The notes under the pieces were generated by a model, which saw only the letters and a list, made by a program, of their open reading frames with translations, did not search any database and had not been told where the DNA came from. Positions 18,045 to 27,787 of a stretch of DNA of 37,092 bases are shown here, one piece after another. This DNA comes from Photorhabdus khanii NC19. GTDB taxonomy: Bacteria > Pseudomonadota > Gammaproteobacteria > Enterobacterales > Enterobacteriaceae. Within the stretch, counting starts at the first letter, position 1, and each line of letters starts with the position of its first letter. The stretch lies in NCBI RefSeq assembly GCF_000517265.1, contig NZ_AYSJ01000011.1, positions 410,341 to 447,432 on the forward strand. Direction: 5' to 3'. The position numbers were made by a program, and so were the translations under genes.

Positions 18045-19145
18045 ATGGAAGAGATCACTGTTACTTTAGGGGAGCGTAGCTACCCAATTACTATCGCCAA
18101 AGGGTTATTTGATGATCCTTCTGCTTTTGCACCACTAAAAGCAGGTCAGCAGATTATGCTGGTGACGAATCAAACTCTGGCTCCGTTGTATCTGGCAAAA
18201 GTAAAAGCCACCTTGCAACAAGCCGGGATTCAAGTAGATGAAGTTATTCTGCCTGATGGTGAACAGTACAAATCTCTTTCCATATTAAATGACGTATTTT
18301 CTGCTTTACTAGAAAATAACCATAGCCGGGATACAACCCTTATTGCTCTCGGTGGCGGCGTAATCGGTGATTTAACTGGTTTTGCCGCTGCCAGTTATCA
18401 ACGTGGTGTCCGTTTTATTCAGGTTCCTACCACCCTTCTTGCTCAGGTTGATTCCTCTGTAGGAGGAAAAACCGCAGTAAACCATCCTTTTGGCAAAAAT
18501 ATGATAGGTGCGTTCTATCAACCAGCCTCTGTGATGGTCGATCTTAATTGCTTGCAAACGCTCCCAGCCCGTGAGCTTTCTTCCGGTCTGGCTGAGGTAA
18601 TTAAGTACGGTATCATTCTCGACAGCGAATTCTTTAGCTGGCTTGAAAATAATATGGATAAACTGCTCACTCTTGATGACCAGGCAATGGCTTACTGCAT
18701 CCGGCGCTGTTGTGAATTGAAAGCAGAAGTTGTCGCAGCAGATGAAAAAGAATTAAGCGGCCTGCGTGCCTTGCTGAATCTTGGTCATACATTTGGTCAC
18801 GCAATTGAAACAGAAATGGGATATGGCGTCTGGCTACACGGAGAAGCGGTTGCCGCAGGAATGGTTATGGCAGCCAGAACAGCCCAACTGGTTGATAATT
18901 TCTCTGAGCAAGATACTCAACGTATTATCCGATTATTGGAGCGGGCAAATCTGCCTATATACGGGCCAAAAAACATGCCACTGGAAGCTTATCTCCCGCA
19001 TATGATGCGAGATAAGAAAGTTATAGCAGGTAAATTACATCTGATTCTTCCGACAAAAATTGGTAAAGCTAATCTTCGTTCAGACATTGGACATGATTGT
19101 GTCCTTGAAGCTATCCGCCAGTGTTTACCATCTGAAAATATGTAA
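18045..19145 (+). CDS. aroB: 3-dehydroquinate synthase
   Basis: 366 residues from the ATG at 18045, preceded by GAAGG; the in-frame ATG at 18027 has no good ribosome site and adds residues absent from E. coli AroB. NAD-binding [27 protein letters not shown], and metal-ligand regions [11 protein letters not shown] and [10 protein letters not shown] are intact. It converts DAHP to 3-dehydroquinate, the second shikimate-pathway step. Confidence 0.97.
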   Translation: MEEITVTLGERSYPITIAKGLFDDPSAFAPLKAGQQIMLVTNQTLAPLYLAKVKATLQQAGIQVDEVILPDGEQYKSLSILNDVFSALLENNHSRDTTLIALGGGVIGDLTGFAAASYQRGVRFIQVPTTLLAQVDSSVGGKTAVNHPFGKNMIGAFYQPASVMVDLNCLQTLPARELSSGLAEVIKYGIILDSEFFSWLENNMDKLLTLDDQAMAYCIRRCCELKAEVVAADEKELSGLRALLNLGHTFGHAIETEMGYGVWLHGEAVAAGMVMAARTAQLVDNFSEQDTQRIIRLLERANLPIYGPKNMPLEAYLPHMMRDKKVIAGKLHLILPTKIGKANLRSDIGHDCVLEAIRQCLPSENM

Positions 19146-19299
19146 TTATCAATAAATTAAATGTTTTTTTGCATACATCTGGTTGTTATGTCATAAAATA
19201 GCTACTTTATCAGACAAATTTTCATTCATTGCTAGTTAAGTCAACCTATCGGACCGACTTTAATTGCAATTGGCAGTATTAGCTCTGTTTGGAGGGCAT

Positions 19300-20208
19300 A
19301 TGGACGAATTCAAATCAGAAAATGAACAAAGGGCAGATAACGAGTTTAGACCAGATACCTCAGACCGCCGTCCTTCACGATCACGCCAACCATTAAACAA
19401 ACCCAAGTTTGCAGTTTCACGCCAGCAAATGATGATCGGGATTGGAATTTTAGTGCTGCTACTGCTGATCATGGCTATCAGCTCTGCTTTAAAAGCACCA
19501 ACTGAACATGAGAAACAGCAATCTTCAAATGTTGCAGAAAAAAATATTGATTTATCAGGTTCACCATCCAAAAACGATAACAATCAATCCATCACATCGG
19601 AGAATACCACTGCAAATACAATTAACAGGCCACAGGAAATCAATATTCCTCCTGTCAGTGGTACCTCAACACAACCTCAGCAGCCTCAAGTTAACAATGG
19701 TGAAAGCCAGCGCATTGAATTACCCGGACATACTCCTGATGCGCTGACTCAGCAACAAAGTAATATAAATCATGCGGTGCAAGATCTGAATCAGACCCAG
19801 CAACCGCAGACAGTAACACCGCCACCAGCGGTACAGCAGAAACCAGAAAATATCCGTCCACTGAAACCAGAAACACCGGCTAAATCAAAACCATCTACAA
19901 GTCATACCAGCAAAAGTAATGTGGCCGGCAGTAATCCGCTGAAAGCCGCGGCAAACCACTACACTTTGCAATTAAGCAGTGCCAGCCGCTCAGATACACT
20001 GACCGCTTTTGCTAAAAAGAATAACCTCACTCATTACAAAGTTTATGAAACTAAACGTAATGGAAAAACCTGGTTTATTTTGATTCATGGTGATTACAGT
20101 TCTGTTTCTGAAGCCAAACGGGCCGTTTCATCTCTACCAGCCGAAATTCAGGCGAAAAAACCTTGGGTCAGAACGATGCAGCAAGTGCAACAAGATCTGA
20201 GAAAATAA
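19300..20208 (+). CDS. damX: DamX, SPOR-domain cell-division protein (short form)
   Basis: 302 residues from the ATG at 19300, which follows GGAGGG and gives the E. coli-like start MDEFK. A cytoplasmic basic segment precedes one membrane helix (about 47-67, IGIGILVLLLLIMAISSALK), then a long Gln/Pro/Thr-rich linker. A C-terminal SPOR domain (about 225-300, YTLQLSSASRSDTL onward) binds denuded septal glycan. E. coli DamX has 428 residues; the acidic cytoplasmic stretch and part of the linker are missing here. Function at the septum should be retained. Confidence 0.94.
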   Translation: MDEFKSENEQRADNEFRPDTSDRRPSRSRQPLNKPKFAVSRQQMMIGIGILVLLLLIMAISSALKAPTEHEKQQSSNVAEKNIDLSGSPSKNDNNQSITSENTTANTINRPQEINIPPVSGTSTQPQQPQVNNGESQRIELPGHTPDALTQQQSNINHAVQDLNQTQQPQTVTPPPAVQQKPENIRPLKPETPAKSKPSTSHTSKSNVAGSNPLKAAANHYTLQLSSASRSDTLTAFAKKNNLTHYKVYETKRNGKTWFILIHGDYSSVSEAKRAVSSLPAEIQAKKPWVRTMQQVQQDLRK

Positions 20209-20292
20209 AACAATATTTATTAGGCGCTGATATGCTGTCCTAAACAGAGTACAATCTGCGGCTCTGGAATGATTGAGTAATTAATTGACAGC

Positions 20293-21105
20293 ATGAAAAA
20301 AAAACGCGCTTTCTTAAAATGGGCCGGTGGAAAATACCCGTTGGTAGATGATATCAAACGTCATCTGCCAGCCGGTAATTGTCTGATAGAGCCATTTGTT
20401 GGCGCAGGTTCTGTTTTTCTGAACACAGACTATGATTCTTACATCCTCGCTGATATCAACAGTGACCTAATTAACTTGTACAACACAGTAAAATTCAGGG
20501 CTAATGAGTTTATCACTCATACACGCCCTCTGTTTACCCAGGAATACAACACCGCCGAACATTTTTATCAGTTACGGGAACAATTTAACCAAAGTACCGA
20601 CCCGTTCCAGCGTAGCGTGTTATTCCTTTATCTCAATCGCCATTGTTACAACGGCCTCTGTCGTTATAATTCTCATGGTAAATTTAACGTACCATTCGGT
20701 CGTTATAAAAAACCCTATTTTCCTGAAGACGAATTACACTGGTTTGCTGAAAAATCCCAAAATGCCGCTTTTATCTGTGAGCACTATCAACACACGTTGA
20801 ACAAAGCACGGGAAGGCTCGGTTATCTATTGCGACCCGCCATATGCCCCTCTGTCAGCAACAGCAAACTTTACAGCGTATCACACCAACAGTTTCAACAT
20901 TGCAGATCAGGAAAATCTGGCACAGATTGCATTTAAGTTATCATCAGAACGTGCAATTCCTGTTTTGATATCCAATCACGATACGCCAATGACACGAAAA
21001 TGGTACCATCAGGCTTCACTTCATATTGTCAAAGCACGTCGTACTATCAGCAGGAATATCCTTGCCCGCAGTAAAGTAGACGAACTTTTGGCATTATATC
21101 GCTAA
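20293..21105 (+). CDS. dam: DNA adenine methyltransferase
   Basis: 270 residues, matching E. coli Dam. The AdoMet-binding [11 protein letters not shown] at the N-terminus and the catalytic [10 protein letters not shown] near residue 180 are intact. It methylates adenine in GATC for mismatch-repair strand choice, replication control and gene regulation. It lies 84 bases after damX. Confidence 0.97.
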   Translation: MKKKRAFLKWAGGKYPLVDDIKRHLPAGNCLIEPFVGAGSVFLNTDYDSYILADINSDLINLYNTVKFRANEFITHTRPLFTQEYNTAEHFYQLREQFNQSTDPFQRSVLFLYLNRHCYNGLCRYNSHGKFNVPFGRYKKPYFPEDELHWFAEKSQNAAFICEHYQHTLNKAREGSVIYCDPPYAPLSATANFTAYHTNSFNIADQENLAQIAFKLSSERAIPVLISNHDTPMTRKWYHQASLHIVKARRTISRNILARSKVDELLALYR

Positions 21106-21163
21106 CTTATCCCCCCTTTTTGCCTCGCAATTAAGGGGTGATAGAAATGATTTGGAGAAGATA

Positions 21164-21844
21164 ATGAAAGATTTTCTGATTGCCCCATCCATTTTATCTG
21201 CAAATTTTGCGCGATTGGGTGAAGATACAGCAAAAGTACTGGCAGCAGGTGCTGACATTGTTCACTTTGATGTGATGGACAACCATTATGTTCCTAACCT
21301 AACTATCGGCCCTATGGTCTGCCAGGCTCTGCGGGATTATGGCATTACTGCGCCAATTGATGTTCATCTGATGGTAAAACCGGTTGACCGTATTATCCCG
21401 GATTTTGCTAAAGCAGGAGCGACTTACATTACCTTCCATCCAGAAACCAGTGAACATATCGACCGCAGCCTGCAACTCATCAAAGAGCATGGTTGTAAAG
21501 CCGGCTTGGTATTCAATCCTGCAACTCCACTAAGTTATCTTGATTACGTTTTGGATAAATTGGATATCATTCTGTTGATGTCGGTCAATCCTGGGTTCGG
21601 CGGCCAATCTTTCATCCCGGGAACACTGGAGAAGCTGCGCCAGGTTCGTAAAATTATTGACGAAAGTGGTTATGATATTCGTCTTGAGGTAGATGGTGGT
21701 ATTAAAGCCAGCAATATCGCAGAAGCGGCAACCGCTGGTGCAGATATGTTCGTTGCTGGTTCAGCCATTTTCAGTCAGCCAGATTACAAAACCGTCATTG
21801 ATAATATGCGTAGTGAATTGTTAAAGGTATCTCATGGCAAATAA
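21164..21844 (+). CDS. rpe: Ribulose-phosphate 3-epimerase
   Basis: 226 residues from the ATG at 21164, after TTGGAGAAG; the upstream TTG at 21152 is part of that ribosome site. TIM-barrel metal ligands appear in [17 protein letters not shown] and LEVDGGIK, with SVNPGFGGQ near 144-152. It interconverts ribulose-5-P and xylulose-5-P. A G/C-rich imperfect hairpin without a T-run lies between dam and this gene (about 21108-21143). It overlaps gph by 11 bases. Confidence 0.97.
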   Translation: MKDFLIAPSILSANFARLGEDTAKVLAAGADIVHFDVMDNHYVPNLTIGPMVCQALRDYGITAPIDVHLMVKPVDRIIPDFAKAGATYITFHPETSEHIDRSLQLIKEHGCKAGLVFNPATPLSYLDYVLDKLDIILLMSVNPGFGGQSFIPGTLEKLRQVRKIIDESGYDIRLEVDGGIKASNIAEAATAGADMFVAGSAIFSQPDYKTVIDNMRSELLKVSHGK

Positions 21845-22538
21845 GGTATTAAAAGGTATTCGTGCTATCGCCTTTGATCTGGACGGCACGCTGGTAGACA
21901 GTACCGGTGGTTTGGCTGATGCACTGGATCAGGCTCTGTTAGCTAAAGGTTTCCCTGCTCCGGGAAAAGAACGGGTTGCTGTCTGGGTAGGCAACGGCGC
22001 AGATATTATGGTCGAACGTGCGTTGACATGGGCCAGAGTCGAATTGACCACACAACTGCATCAAGAAACCCGTGAGCTGTTTGACCATTTCTATAAAACA
22101 ACGGTAACAACAGGCAGTCAGTTGTTCCCGGAAGTCAAAGTCACCTTGGCCGAACTGGCAAAACACAACCTGCCAATGGGTATCATCACCAATAAGCCAA
22201 CACCTTTTATTGCTCCTTTGCTGGATTCTTTCGGTATCAGTGAATACTTTTCATTGGTGTTAGGCGGTGATGATGTTAAAAAGAAAAAGCCACACCCGGC
22301 ACCTGTTTATCTAACAATGGGCACATTCGGACTGCGTAAGGAAGAACTGCTCTTTGTCGGTGATTCCCGTAATGATATTTTAGCAGCACAAACGGCGGGT
22401 TGCCCTTGTATTGGTTTAACCTATGGATATAACTACGGTGAATCTATTGAATTAAGCAATCCAGACTGCATATTAACGAATTTCTCGGATCTGCTATCCA
22501 CAATTGGACTCCCATCTTTGAAACTTCAGGAAGCATAA
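21834..22538 (+). CDS. gph: Phosphoglycolate phosphatase
   Basis: 234 residues, shorter at the C-terminus than E. coli Gph (252). HAD motifs are complete: [10 protein letters not shown] with the nucleophile Asp, ITNKP, and [11 protein letters not shown]. It removes 2-phosphoglycolate formed in repair of oxidised DNA ends. The 11-base overlap with rpe and the 4-base gap to trpS indicate one transcript. Confidence 0.96.
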   Translation: MANKVLKGIRAIAFDLDGTLVDSTGGLADALDQALLAKGFPAPGKERVAVWVGNGADIMVERALTWARVELTTQLHQETRELFDHFYKTTVTTGSQLFPEVKVTLAELAKHNLPMGIITNKPTPFIAPLLDSFGISEYFSLVLGGDDVKKKKPHPAPVYLTMGTFGLRKEELLFVGDSRNDILAAQTAGCPCIGLTYGYNYGESIELSNPDCILTNFSDLLSTIGLPSLKLQEA

Positions 22539-22542
22539 TAAA

Positions 22543-23580
22543 ATGAATGAACCCACTGTATCTGAAAAACTAAACGCCCAAAAACCTATTGTATTCAGCG
22601 GCGCGCAGCCTTCCGGTGAATTAACCATCGGTAACTACATGGGGGCGTTACGTCAGTGGGTTAAAATGCAGGATGATTATGACTGCATCTATTGCATCGT
22701 TGATCAACATGCAATTACTGTTCGCCAGGACCCACAAGAATTGAGAAAACGCACTCTGGATACACTGGCGCTCTATCTGGCTTGTGGCATTGATCCAGAG
22801 AAAAGCACCATTTTCGTTCAGTCCCATGTACCACAGCACGCTCAATTAAGCTGGGTCCTGAACTGCTATACCTATTTCGGTGAACTCAGCCGTATGACTC
22901 AGTTCAAAGACAAATCAGCCCGCCATTCCGAAAACATCAACGCAGGCCTGTTTGATTATCCGGTACTGATGGCTGCGGATATTTTGGTATATAAAACAAA
23001 CCAGGTCCCGGTAGGTATCGATCAGAAACAGCACCTTGAACTGAGCCGCGATATCGCTCAACGATTTAATGCTATCTACGGCGATATCTTCACTGTGCCA
23101 GAACCGTTCATCCCAGCCGGTGGTGCCCGTGTTATGGCCCTTCAGGACCCAGAAAAGAAAATGTCTAAGTCAGATGATAACCGCAACAACGTTATCACTC
23201 TGTTGGAAGACCCAAAATCAGCAGCTAAAAAGATTAAACGGGCAGTCACAGATTCAGAAGAGCCACCCCGCGTTCGTTACGATCTCGAACAAAAACCGGG
23301 TGTTTCTAACTTATTGGATATCCTCGCTGGCGTTACCGGCAAAACTATTCCTGAACTGGAAACAGAATTTGCAGGCCAGATGTATGGTCATCTAAAAGGT
23401 GCTGTGGCTGATGCAGTTTCCGGTATGCTGACTGAGTTACAAGAGCGTTTCCATCATTGCCGTAATGATGAAGCCCTGCTGAATAAGATCATGGCAGAAG
23501 GTGCAGCGAAGGCAAAAGCCCGCGCCCAGATTACGCTGGATAAAGTGTACGAAGCTGTTGGCTTTATTGCTCATCCTTAA
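22543..23580 (+). CDS. trpS: Tryptophanyl-tRNA synthetase
   Basis: 345 residues; E. coli has 334, and the extra residues are an N-terminal extension before [19 protein letters not shown]. Class I signatures are the HIGH-like TIGN and KMSKS at KKMSKSDDN. It charges tRNA-Trp. It is the last gene of the operon, and the island boundary repeat begins 11 bases after its stop. Confidence 0.98.
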   Translation: MNEPTVSEKLNAQKPIVFSGAQPSGELTIGNYMGALRQWVKMQDDYDCIYCIVDQHAITVRQDPQELRKRTLDTLALYLACGIDPEKSTIFVQSHVPQHAQLSWVLNCYTYFGELSRMTQFKDKSARHSENINAGLFDYPVLMAADILVYKTNQVPVGIDQKQHLELSRDIAQRFNAIYGDIFTVPEPFIPAGGARVMALQDPEKKMSKSDDNRNNVITLLEDPKSAAKKIKRAVTDSEEPPRVRYDLEQKPGVSNLLDILAGVTGKTIPELETEFAGQMYGHLKGAVADAVSGMLTELQERFHHCRNDEALLNKIMAEGAAKAKARAQITLDKVYEAVGFIAHP

Positions 23581-23590
23581 TAATTAAGCG

Positions 23591-23634
23591 ATAAAATGTG
23601 CACGTTTACTACGTGCACATTTCAGACCGCTGAC
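23591..23634 (+). repeat. Island boundary inverted repeat, left copy (hairpin after trpS)
   Basis: ATAAAATGTGCACGT, five bases, ACGTGCACATTTCAGA, two bases, GCTGAC. The inner 12-bp arms form a perfect hairpin (23594-23605 with 23611-23622). The same element occurs in reverse at 28034-28077 with 37 of 44 bases identical, differing only in the loop and two bases. It may also act as the trpS terminator, although no T-run follows the stem. Confidence 0.85.
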
Positions 23635-24023
23635 AAGCCAAGCCTATTTAAAAAACGAAGGGGATTTTCGCGTCATCAGAAATGCAAGTTTAAAGAGCCT
23701 GTAATTTAAATTATTTATTTGCGGGTTTTATTATGCCAATTTTTTATCACCTATTATTTAACTGGTTTGTGAAAAAGTTTATTCCGTAGTTGAAATTGTT
23801 ATTAAAGCGGTTCATTTTGGAAAATATATTACTTAACTAACCTATTCATATTTTATTTATCTTTTTCCTCGGGCACATAAACATTAGCAAGGCCAATTTT
23901 TTCTTCTCATTTTCCATTGATAGTTTTATGACGGGCAAATTTTAAGCCTTTATTAAAGGCCGTTGTTTTACCTTCTAGTTTTAATCGGCATCAGGTTTTG
24001 ACCGTTGTTTTTACCACTTTTAA
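23635..24023. other. Non-coding left margin of the island with degenerate reading frame
   Basis: AT-rich DNA with no intact gene. On the minus strand, about 23870-24050, a frame with protein-like composition (KTTAFNKGLKFARHKTINGK) is broken by at least two stops, suggesting a decayed gene of unknown family. Confidence 0.4.
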
Positions 24024-24197
24024 CGCCTGCTTTTTATTAAGTTTAATCGGAAGTTTTTTGGCATCCTGATACAGATGTACTACGGCGACCACAACTCACC
24101 TCACTTTCACGCCTACTACAATGAACATGAAGGGATGCGCTTAAAAAACGGAAAATATCCTAGAACAATCTTGTTTTTTGTACAGACCGATATCTGA
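24024..24197 (+). pseudogene. Remnant of a DUF4160-family protein
   Basis: The frame reads FFGILIQMYYGDHNSPHFHA followed by YYNEHEG, the hallmark of small DUF4160 proteins (usually about 80 residues, IRMYxxDHxPPHFHAEY). It has no start at the expected place and the C-terminal half does not follow the family pattern, so I read it as a fragment. DUF4160 genes often accompany DUF2442 genes in toxin-antitoxin-like pairs. Confidence 0.6.
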
Positions 24198-24262
24198 TTC
24201 ACAAAAATAAGTCATTAAAAATCAGTTAACTATAAAAAAATCATTTTTTTTCTCATATTCAC

Positions 24263-24290
24263 TGTAAGAAATTGATGCGCAGTGCGACTA
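24263..24290 (+). promoter_or_regulatory. Candidate ECF-sigma promoter of the buf operon
   Basis: TGTAAG at 24263-24268, a 16-base spacer, then CGACTA at 24285-24290, about 70 bases before bufA. A similar arrangement, GGTGAG, 16 bases, CGACAA, precedes the sigma gene on the minus strand. GTAA-type -35 and CG-containing -10 elements with 16-bp spacing are usual for ECF sigma factors. Confidence 0.55.
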
Positions 24291-24362
24291 ATTGAGTGAA
24301 GCAAATGCTTGTTTCAGCAAAGCAGTAATTCACCTTCTACACAAATATAAAAGGAACGTTCT

Positions 24363-24656
24363 ATGACTAAGCAAACGACAAAAGCATTACTGGCCCTAGC
24401 CTTAGGCAGCGTATTTATTGCGGGAAGCACTTCAGCAATGGCGGATTCCGGCAGCAAAATGGAGAAATGTTATGGCGTTTCTCTGAAAGGGAAAAACGAC
24501 TGTAAAGCAGGTGCAGGCACCACCTGTGCTGGTACCTCAAAAATCGATTATCAGGGCAATGCCTGGAAAATGGTACCGGCGGGTTCCTGCGTAAAAATGA
24601 AGTCCCCGACCTCCCCGACCGGTTTTGGTCAACTAAACGCATTTAAAGAAGTGTAA
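24363..24656 (+). CDS. bufA: Bufferin/oxazolin precursor (DUF2282, BufA1-type)
   Basis: 97 residues. A signal peptide (about 1-27, ending SAMA) precedes a 70-residue mature part with four cysteines: C36 in EKCYGV, C47 in NDCKAG, C55 in TTCAG and C76 in GSCVKM. This is the DUF2282 pattern of BufA1 peptides, in which the partner MNIO enzyme converts cysteines to thiooxazoles and the periplasmic product binds copper. The start has AAGGAAC upstream and heads bufA-bufB-bufC-bufD. It is richer in G+C than the surrounding genome. Family assignment is firm; the metal bound here is inferred. Confidence 0.93.
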   Translation: MTKQTTKALLALALGSVFIAGSTSAMADSGSKMEKCYGVSLKGKNDCKAGAGTTCAGTSKIDYQGNAWKMVPAGSCVKMKSPTSPTGFGQLNAFKEV

Positions 24657-24692
24657 TTCCGGCACCAGGCACATCAGGCAGGAGCTCATACG

Positions 24693-25616
24693 ATGACAAT
24701 TTCTTTACCCCCACACAGCGTCTCTCGTGACGCTCCTGACCGCCTAATGCTAAATAGGCTTCCGACCAGAGCAGGGATCGGGTTAAAGCCGGAGCATTTT
24801 CGCGCTATCTTGCGCGATAAACCCGATATCGGTTTTTTTGAAATTCACGCGGAAAATTATCTGGTTGCGGGAGGTCCGTTTCATCAGGCACTGACCGCCA
24901 TTCGCCAGGATTATCCGCTCTCTATTCATGGTGTGGGCATGTCCATCGGAGGAGAAAACCCTCTGAATCAGCCCCACTTACAACGTGTTGCTGCGCTGGT
25001 TGAACGCTACCAGCCGGCCGTTTTTTCTGAACACCTTGCCTGGTCGACACACAACGATCTATTTCTCAATGATCTGCTGCCGCTGCCTTATACCAACGTC
25101 ACGCTAACGCGGGTCTGCGAACACATCGATCAGGTACAGAATGCGCTGCGTCGCCCCATTCTGCTGGAAAACCCGTCCACCTACATCGAGTTCAGTGCCT
25201 CAACCATGAGCGAAACTGACTTTATCTCCGAGGTGATACGCCGCACCGGATGCGGATTACTGCTGGACGTGAACAATCTCTATATCAGTGGCGTCAACCA
25301 TAATCGCTGCCCGTGGCAGATGCTATTCGAGCTGCCACTTCACTGTGTCGGTGAAATTCATCTGGCGGGCTATACGGAAAGCCGCGATGGGGCAAACGAC
25401 CTGCTGCTGATTGATTCACACGACAGTCATGTGACCGAGCCTGTCTGGGATCTCTATAACAAGACCCTGCGTGAAACGGGGCCGATCGCCACTCTGATCG
25501 AATGGGACAGCAATATTCCACCATTAGACGTGTTGCTGAACGAAGCCAGCCATGCCCAGCGTTACATTACGGAGAACGCGAAAAATGCAACAACAACTGT
25601 ATCAAGCACTTCTTGA
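24693..25616 (+). CDS. bufB: MNIO (DUF692) peptide-modifying iron oxygenase
   Basis: 307 residues, a TIM-barrel multinuclear non-haem iron-dependent oxidase. Likely metal-site residues are H79 (SIHGVGMS), E113-H114 (SEHLAW), E159-N160 (LLENPS), D192/N194 (LDVNNLYIS), H223 (EIHLAG), D244/H246 (HDSHV) and E270/D272 (EWDSNIP). In bufferin systems it modifies cysteines of BufA with help from BufC. It starts 36 bases after bufA behind AGGAG, and its 3' end overlaps bufC by 32 bases. Confidence 0.95.
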   Translation: MTISLPPHSVSRDAPDRLMLNRLPTRAGIGLKPEHFRAILRDKPDIGFFEIHAENYLVAGGPFHQALTAIRQDYPLSIHGVGMSIGGENPLNQPHLQRVAALVERYQPAVFSEHLAWSTHNDLFLNDLLPLPYTNVTLTRVCEHIDQVQNALRRPILLENPSTYIEFSASTMSETDFISEVIRRTGCGLLLDVNNLYISGVNHNRCPWQMLFELPLHCVGEIHLAGYTESRDGANDLLLIDSHDSHVTEPVWDLYNKTLRETGPIATLIEWDSNIPPLDVLLNEASHAQRYITENAKNATTTVSSTS

Positions 25617-26334
25617 CCCCGACCTCACGGTACCAAAGGGGCTGACAGCCTGGAACGGTAGCGATCCGGCGGTACGTTTTGCGATTTATCGTAATAATGT
25701 CATAGCATCGCTGATTGACGCACTGGCCGAAAACTGCCCCGTCCTTCTCGCCCAGCTCGGAGAGTGCTTTTTCCGTGCGATGGCGGCGGAGTTTATACGT
25801 CAACAACCGCCTTCTTCTCCTGTTTTGGCGGGCTATGGCGCGCAATTGCCGGACTGGATTGCAACGTTTCAGCCATTAGCAGACTGGCCCTGGCTGAGCG
25901 ATCTCACCCGGCTGGAAATGTTGTTTATTGAATCGCTGCACGCGGCGGACCCTGCCGTACAAACGGCAGAAGCGGCCCCCGGTGACGATCCCGCACAGTT
26001 GCTGATGGAGATCCATCCTTCGGTACGGCTCTTCAGTTCAGATTATGCTGTCTTCAGCCTGTGGGCCTCACACCAACAAAGTGAAAACGAGATGGCGCTG
26101 GACCCATTCCAGCCGGAACATATGCTGCTGTGCCGTGTTGACGATGACGTGCGAATAATGTTGCTCAACCGTGCGGAAATGCAATTTGTTGCCATGATCC
26201 AGTCCGGTCGGTGTCTTACCGAAGCCCTAGATATCGCCGCCAGGGAAGATGCAATTTTTGAGCCTCAGCAGGTTTTACAACGCATGCAGCACTACGGGCT
26301 GATCCTTTCTCTATATAGCAACACGGAGCGCTAA
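25585..26334 (+). CDS. bufC: DUF2063-family partner of the MNIO enzyme
   Basis: 249 residues from the ATG at 25585, with CGGAGAA upstream; the frame extends further 5' but that part lies inside bufB. The N-terminal DUF2063 domain ([32 protein letters not shown]) is the partner that presents the precursor peptide to DUF692 enzymes. The C-terminal part (about 140-245) includes a winged-helix-like end. Overlap with bufB implies coupled synthesis of the two subunits. Confidence 0.9.
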   Translation: MQQQLYQALLDPDLTVPKGLTAWNGSDPAVRFAIYRNNVIASLIDALAENCPVLLAQLGECFFRAMAAEFIRQQPPSSPVLAGYGAQLPDWIATFQPLADWPWLSDLTRLEMLFIESLHAADPAVQTAEAAPGDDPAQLLMEIHPSVRLFSSDYAVFSLWASHQQSENEMALDPFQPEHMLLCRVDDDVRIMLLNRAEMQFVAMIQSGRCLTEALDIAAREDAIFEPQQVLQRMQHYGLILSLYSNTER

Positions 26335-26335
26335 A

Positions 26336-26815
26336 ATGGCATTACTCAAAATATTAGTGTTAAAAGGGCAACACATTGCACAGGAAAGTGTTATCCCCCT
26401 TCTGGCGCGCATTAGCCTTGCCGCAACATTCTGGTTGTCGGGCCAAAGCAAAGTGGTGGGATTAAACATAGATATTCTGGAGGCACGCACACCCTGGCAA
26501 CTAGGGATCCCGCGCGTTACCGACAGCTCCGTGTCGCTCTTTACCAGCGAGTACAAGCTTCCTCTGCTGCCACCCGATGTTGCTGCCGTCATGGCCGCAA
26601 CCGCAGAACATTTGTTTCCGCTGCTGCTGATTGTCGGATTAACGACACGCTTCTCTGCTCTAGCATTAATGGTGATGACGCTGGTGATTCAGATATTTGT
26701 TTATCCGGATGCCTGGCCTGTCCACGCTACTTGGCTGACGGCTCAGTTGTATCTGGTGACGTATGGCGGTGGGAGGTTTTCGCTTGATCGCCTGATTTAC
26801 CGCCATCGTACCTGA
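26336..26815 (+). CDS. bufD: DoxX-family membrane protein
   Basis: 159 residues with about four membrane segments. ARISLAATFWLSGQSKV and AATAEHLFPLLLIVGLTTR are typical DoxX stretches. DoxX proteins commonly close bufferin-type operons; the role is unknown, perhaps in redox handling or membrane association of the system. It starts one base after the bufC stop and ends 10 bases from the convergent anti-sigma gene. Confidence 0.88.
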   Translation: MALLKILVLKGQHIAQESVIPLLARISLAATFWLSGQSKVVGLNIDILEARTPWQLGIPRVTDSSVSLFTSEYKLPLLPPDVAAVMAATAEHLFPLLLIVGLTTRFSALALMVMTLVIQIFVYPDAWPVHATWLTAQLYLVTYGGGRFSLDRLIYRHRT

Positions 26816-26825
26816 TTCCCCTTCC

Positions 26826-27026
26826 CTACGTTACTTTATTTTGATTCTCGTTTTCGCCACGAGCGAATGCGGAAGTGATAGTGCGCAGGTCGGCAAGCTG
26901 TTGTCTGAAGTTTCGGCACCCGTCGCATATTCGCAAATGCAGCATCAGCTGAACATGTTGAGAAAGCACGATTTTTTCATCCAGCGCCTGAGACATCAGG
27001 CGCGTAGCTTGGTAACAACTAAGCAT
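26826..27026 (-). CDS. Short zinc-type anti-sigma factor
   Basis: 66 residues from the ATG at 27026, which sits in the overlap ATGCTTAG with the end of the sigma gene. It has no membrane segment. C4, H24 and the H30-x3-C34-x2-C37 motif (HLRICDGC) are the zinc anti-sigma (ZAS/zf-HC2) pattern, which often releases the sigma factor on thiol oxidation or metal exchange. The 8-base overlap supports stoichiometric production with the sigma factor. A longer frame extends upstream to 27086 but lies within the sigma gene. Compare MseR beside RpoE in Neisseria. Confidence 0.85.
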   Translation of the reverse strand: MLSCYQATRLMSQALDEKIVLSQHVQLMLHLRICDGCRNFRQQLADLRTITSAFARGENENQNKVT

Positions 27027-27609
27027 ATTTATCCTCCTGGGAAAACCAGCGTTGTGACAAACATTCGCGTAAACGCATACGCGCACGCCAGAGCATCACA
27101 TTCAGGTTGCTGACAGAGAGCGCCATCTCCTGACAGATCTCCTGAGTCTCAAGACCAATAAATTCGCGCATCATAAATGCCCGCGCGTTTTGCGTTGGCA
27201 ACTGTGTCAGACAAAGCTCGAAAACCGTCCAGAATTGCTCCTGCTCGGCCGCCTCATCCGGTAAATGCCAGCGCTGAAGATGCTCGTTTCGCGGCCAATG
27301 ACCAGATTCATCAAACAGCGCTTCGAAATTTTGCTCATCAATATCATCAGTCAATTGCACGCTGCTGTGCCGATAACGCATACGCAAGGCGTCCGAGATT
27401 TTGTTGCGCAGGATCGTAAACACCCAGCTTTTCCAGGCGGCTCGTCCGGCAAAAGAAGCGGCATTCTTCATCGCCCCTTCCAGCGCCTCTTGGACAACAT
27501 CTTCCGCCTGATGAAAATCATTCAGCTGCAAGCTGGCAAACTGCAACATCTGTTTATGCAGCATGGAAAAAAACTGCGGATCCCGCAGCAAATTACTGAT
27601 ATCGGACAT
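27019..27609 (-). CDS. ECF RNA polymerase sigma factor
   Basis: 196 residues with region 2 (NDFHQAEDVVQEALEGAM, SWVFTILRNKISDALR) and region 4 (ARAFMMREFIGLETQEIC, VSNLNVMLWRARMRLRECL). It belongs to the ECF type found next to DUF2282/DUF692/DUF2063 operons in Neisseria (rpoE-mseR locus) and similar to Caulobacter SigF. It is transcribed toward the buf genes with its anti-sigma gene following. Its own candidate promoter resembles that of bufA, which suggests autoregulation and control of the buf operon. Confidence 0.93.
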   Translation of the reverse strand: MSDISNLLRDPQFFSMLHKQMLQFASLQLNDFHQAEDVVQEALEGAMKNAASFAGRAAWKSWVFTILRNKISDALRMRYRHSSVQLTDDIDEQNFEALFDESGHWPRNEHLQRWHLPDEAAEQEQFWTVFELCLTQLPTQNARAFMMREFIGLETQEICQEMALSVSNLNVMLWRARMRLRECLSQRWFSQEDKYA

Positions 27610-27653
27610 CTTGGTTTCTATCTCAACAGGATTGTTCTGGATAACGGGTATTA

Positions 27654-27681
27654 TTGTCGGAATCGCTGAAATTCACTCACC
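27654..27681 (-). promoter_or_regulatory. Candidate ECF-sigma promoter of the sigma/anti-sigma pair
   Basis: Minus-strand GGTGAG (27681-27676), 16 bases, CGACAA (27659-27654), about 45 bases before the sigma start. It matches the bufA upstream element at four of five core -35 bases and at CGAC of the -10, with the same spacer. Confidence 0.5.
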
Positions 27682-27787
27682 TGATTTAGGGACTGTTTGG
27701 GGAACGGAGGTAATTCTAAATTAAATCTGTTTTTTGTACAGCAAGGGAAGTGTCTTTTTCCCAGCGCAGCTTACTTATCACTCAACC

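Noticed and set aside
21108-21143. Hairpin between dam and rpe as a terminator.
   Set aside because: The stem has a mismatch and no T-run follows; the genes are normally co-transcribed.
24363-24656. Small secreted Cys-containing peptide read as a microcin or bacteriocin.
   Set aside because: Its DUF2282 pattern and MNIO neighbours fit a bufferin precursor; no immunity or peptide exporter gene is present.
27265-27669. 134-codon plus-strand frame opposite the ECF sigma gene.
   Set aside because: Antisense shadow of a well-supported sigma factor; no family features.
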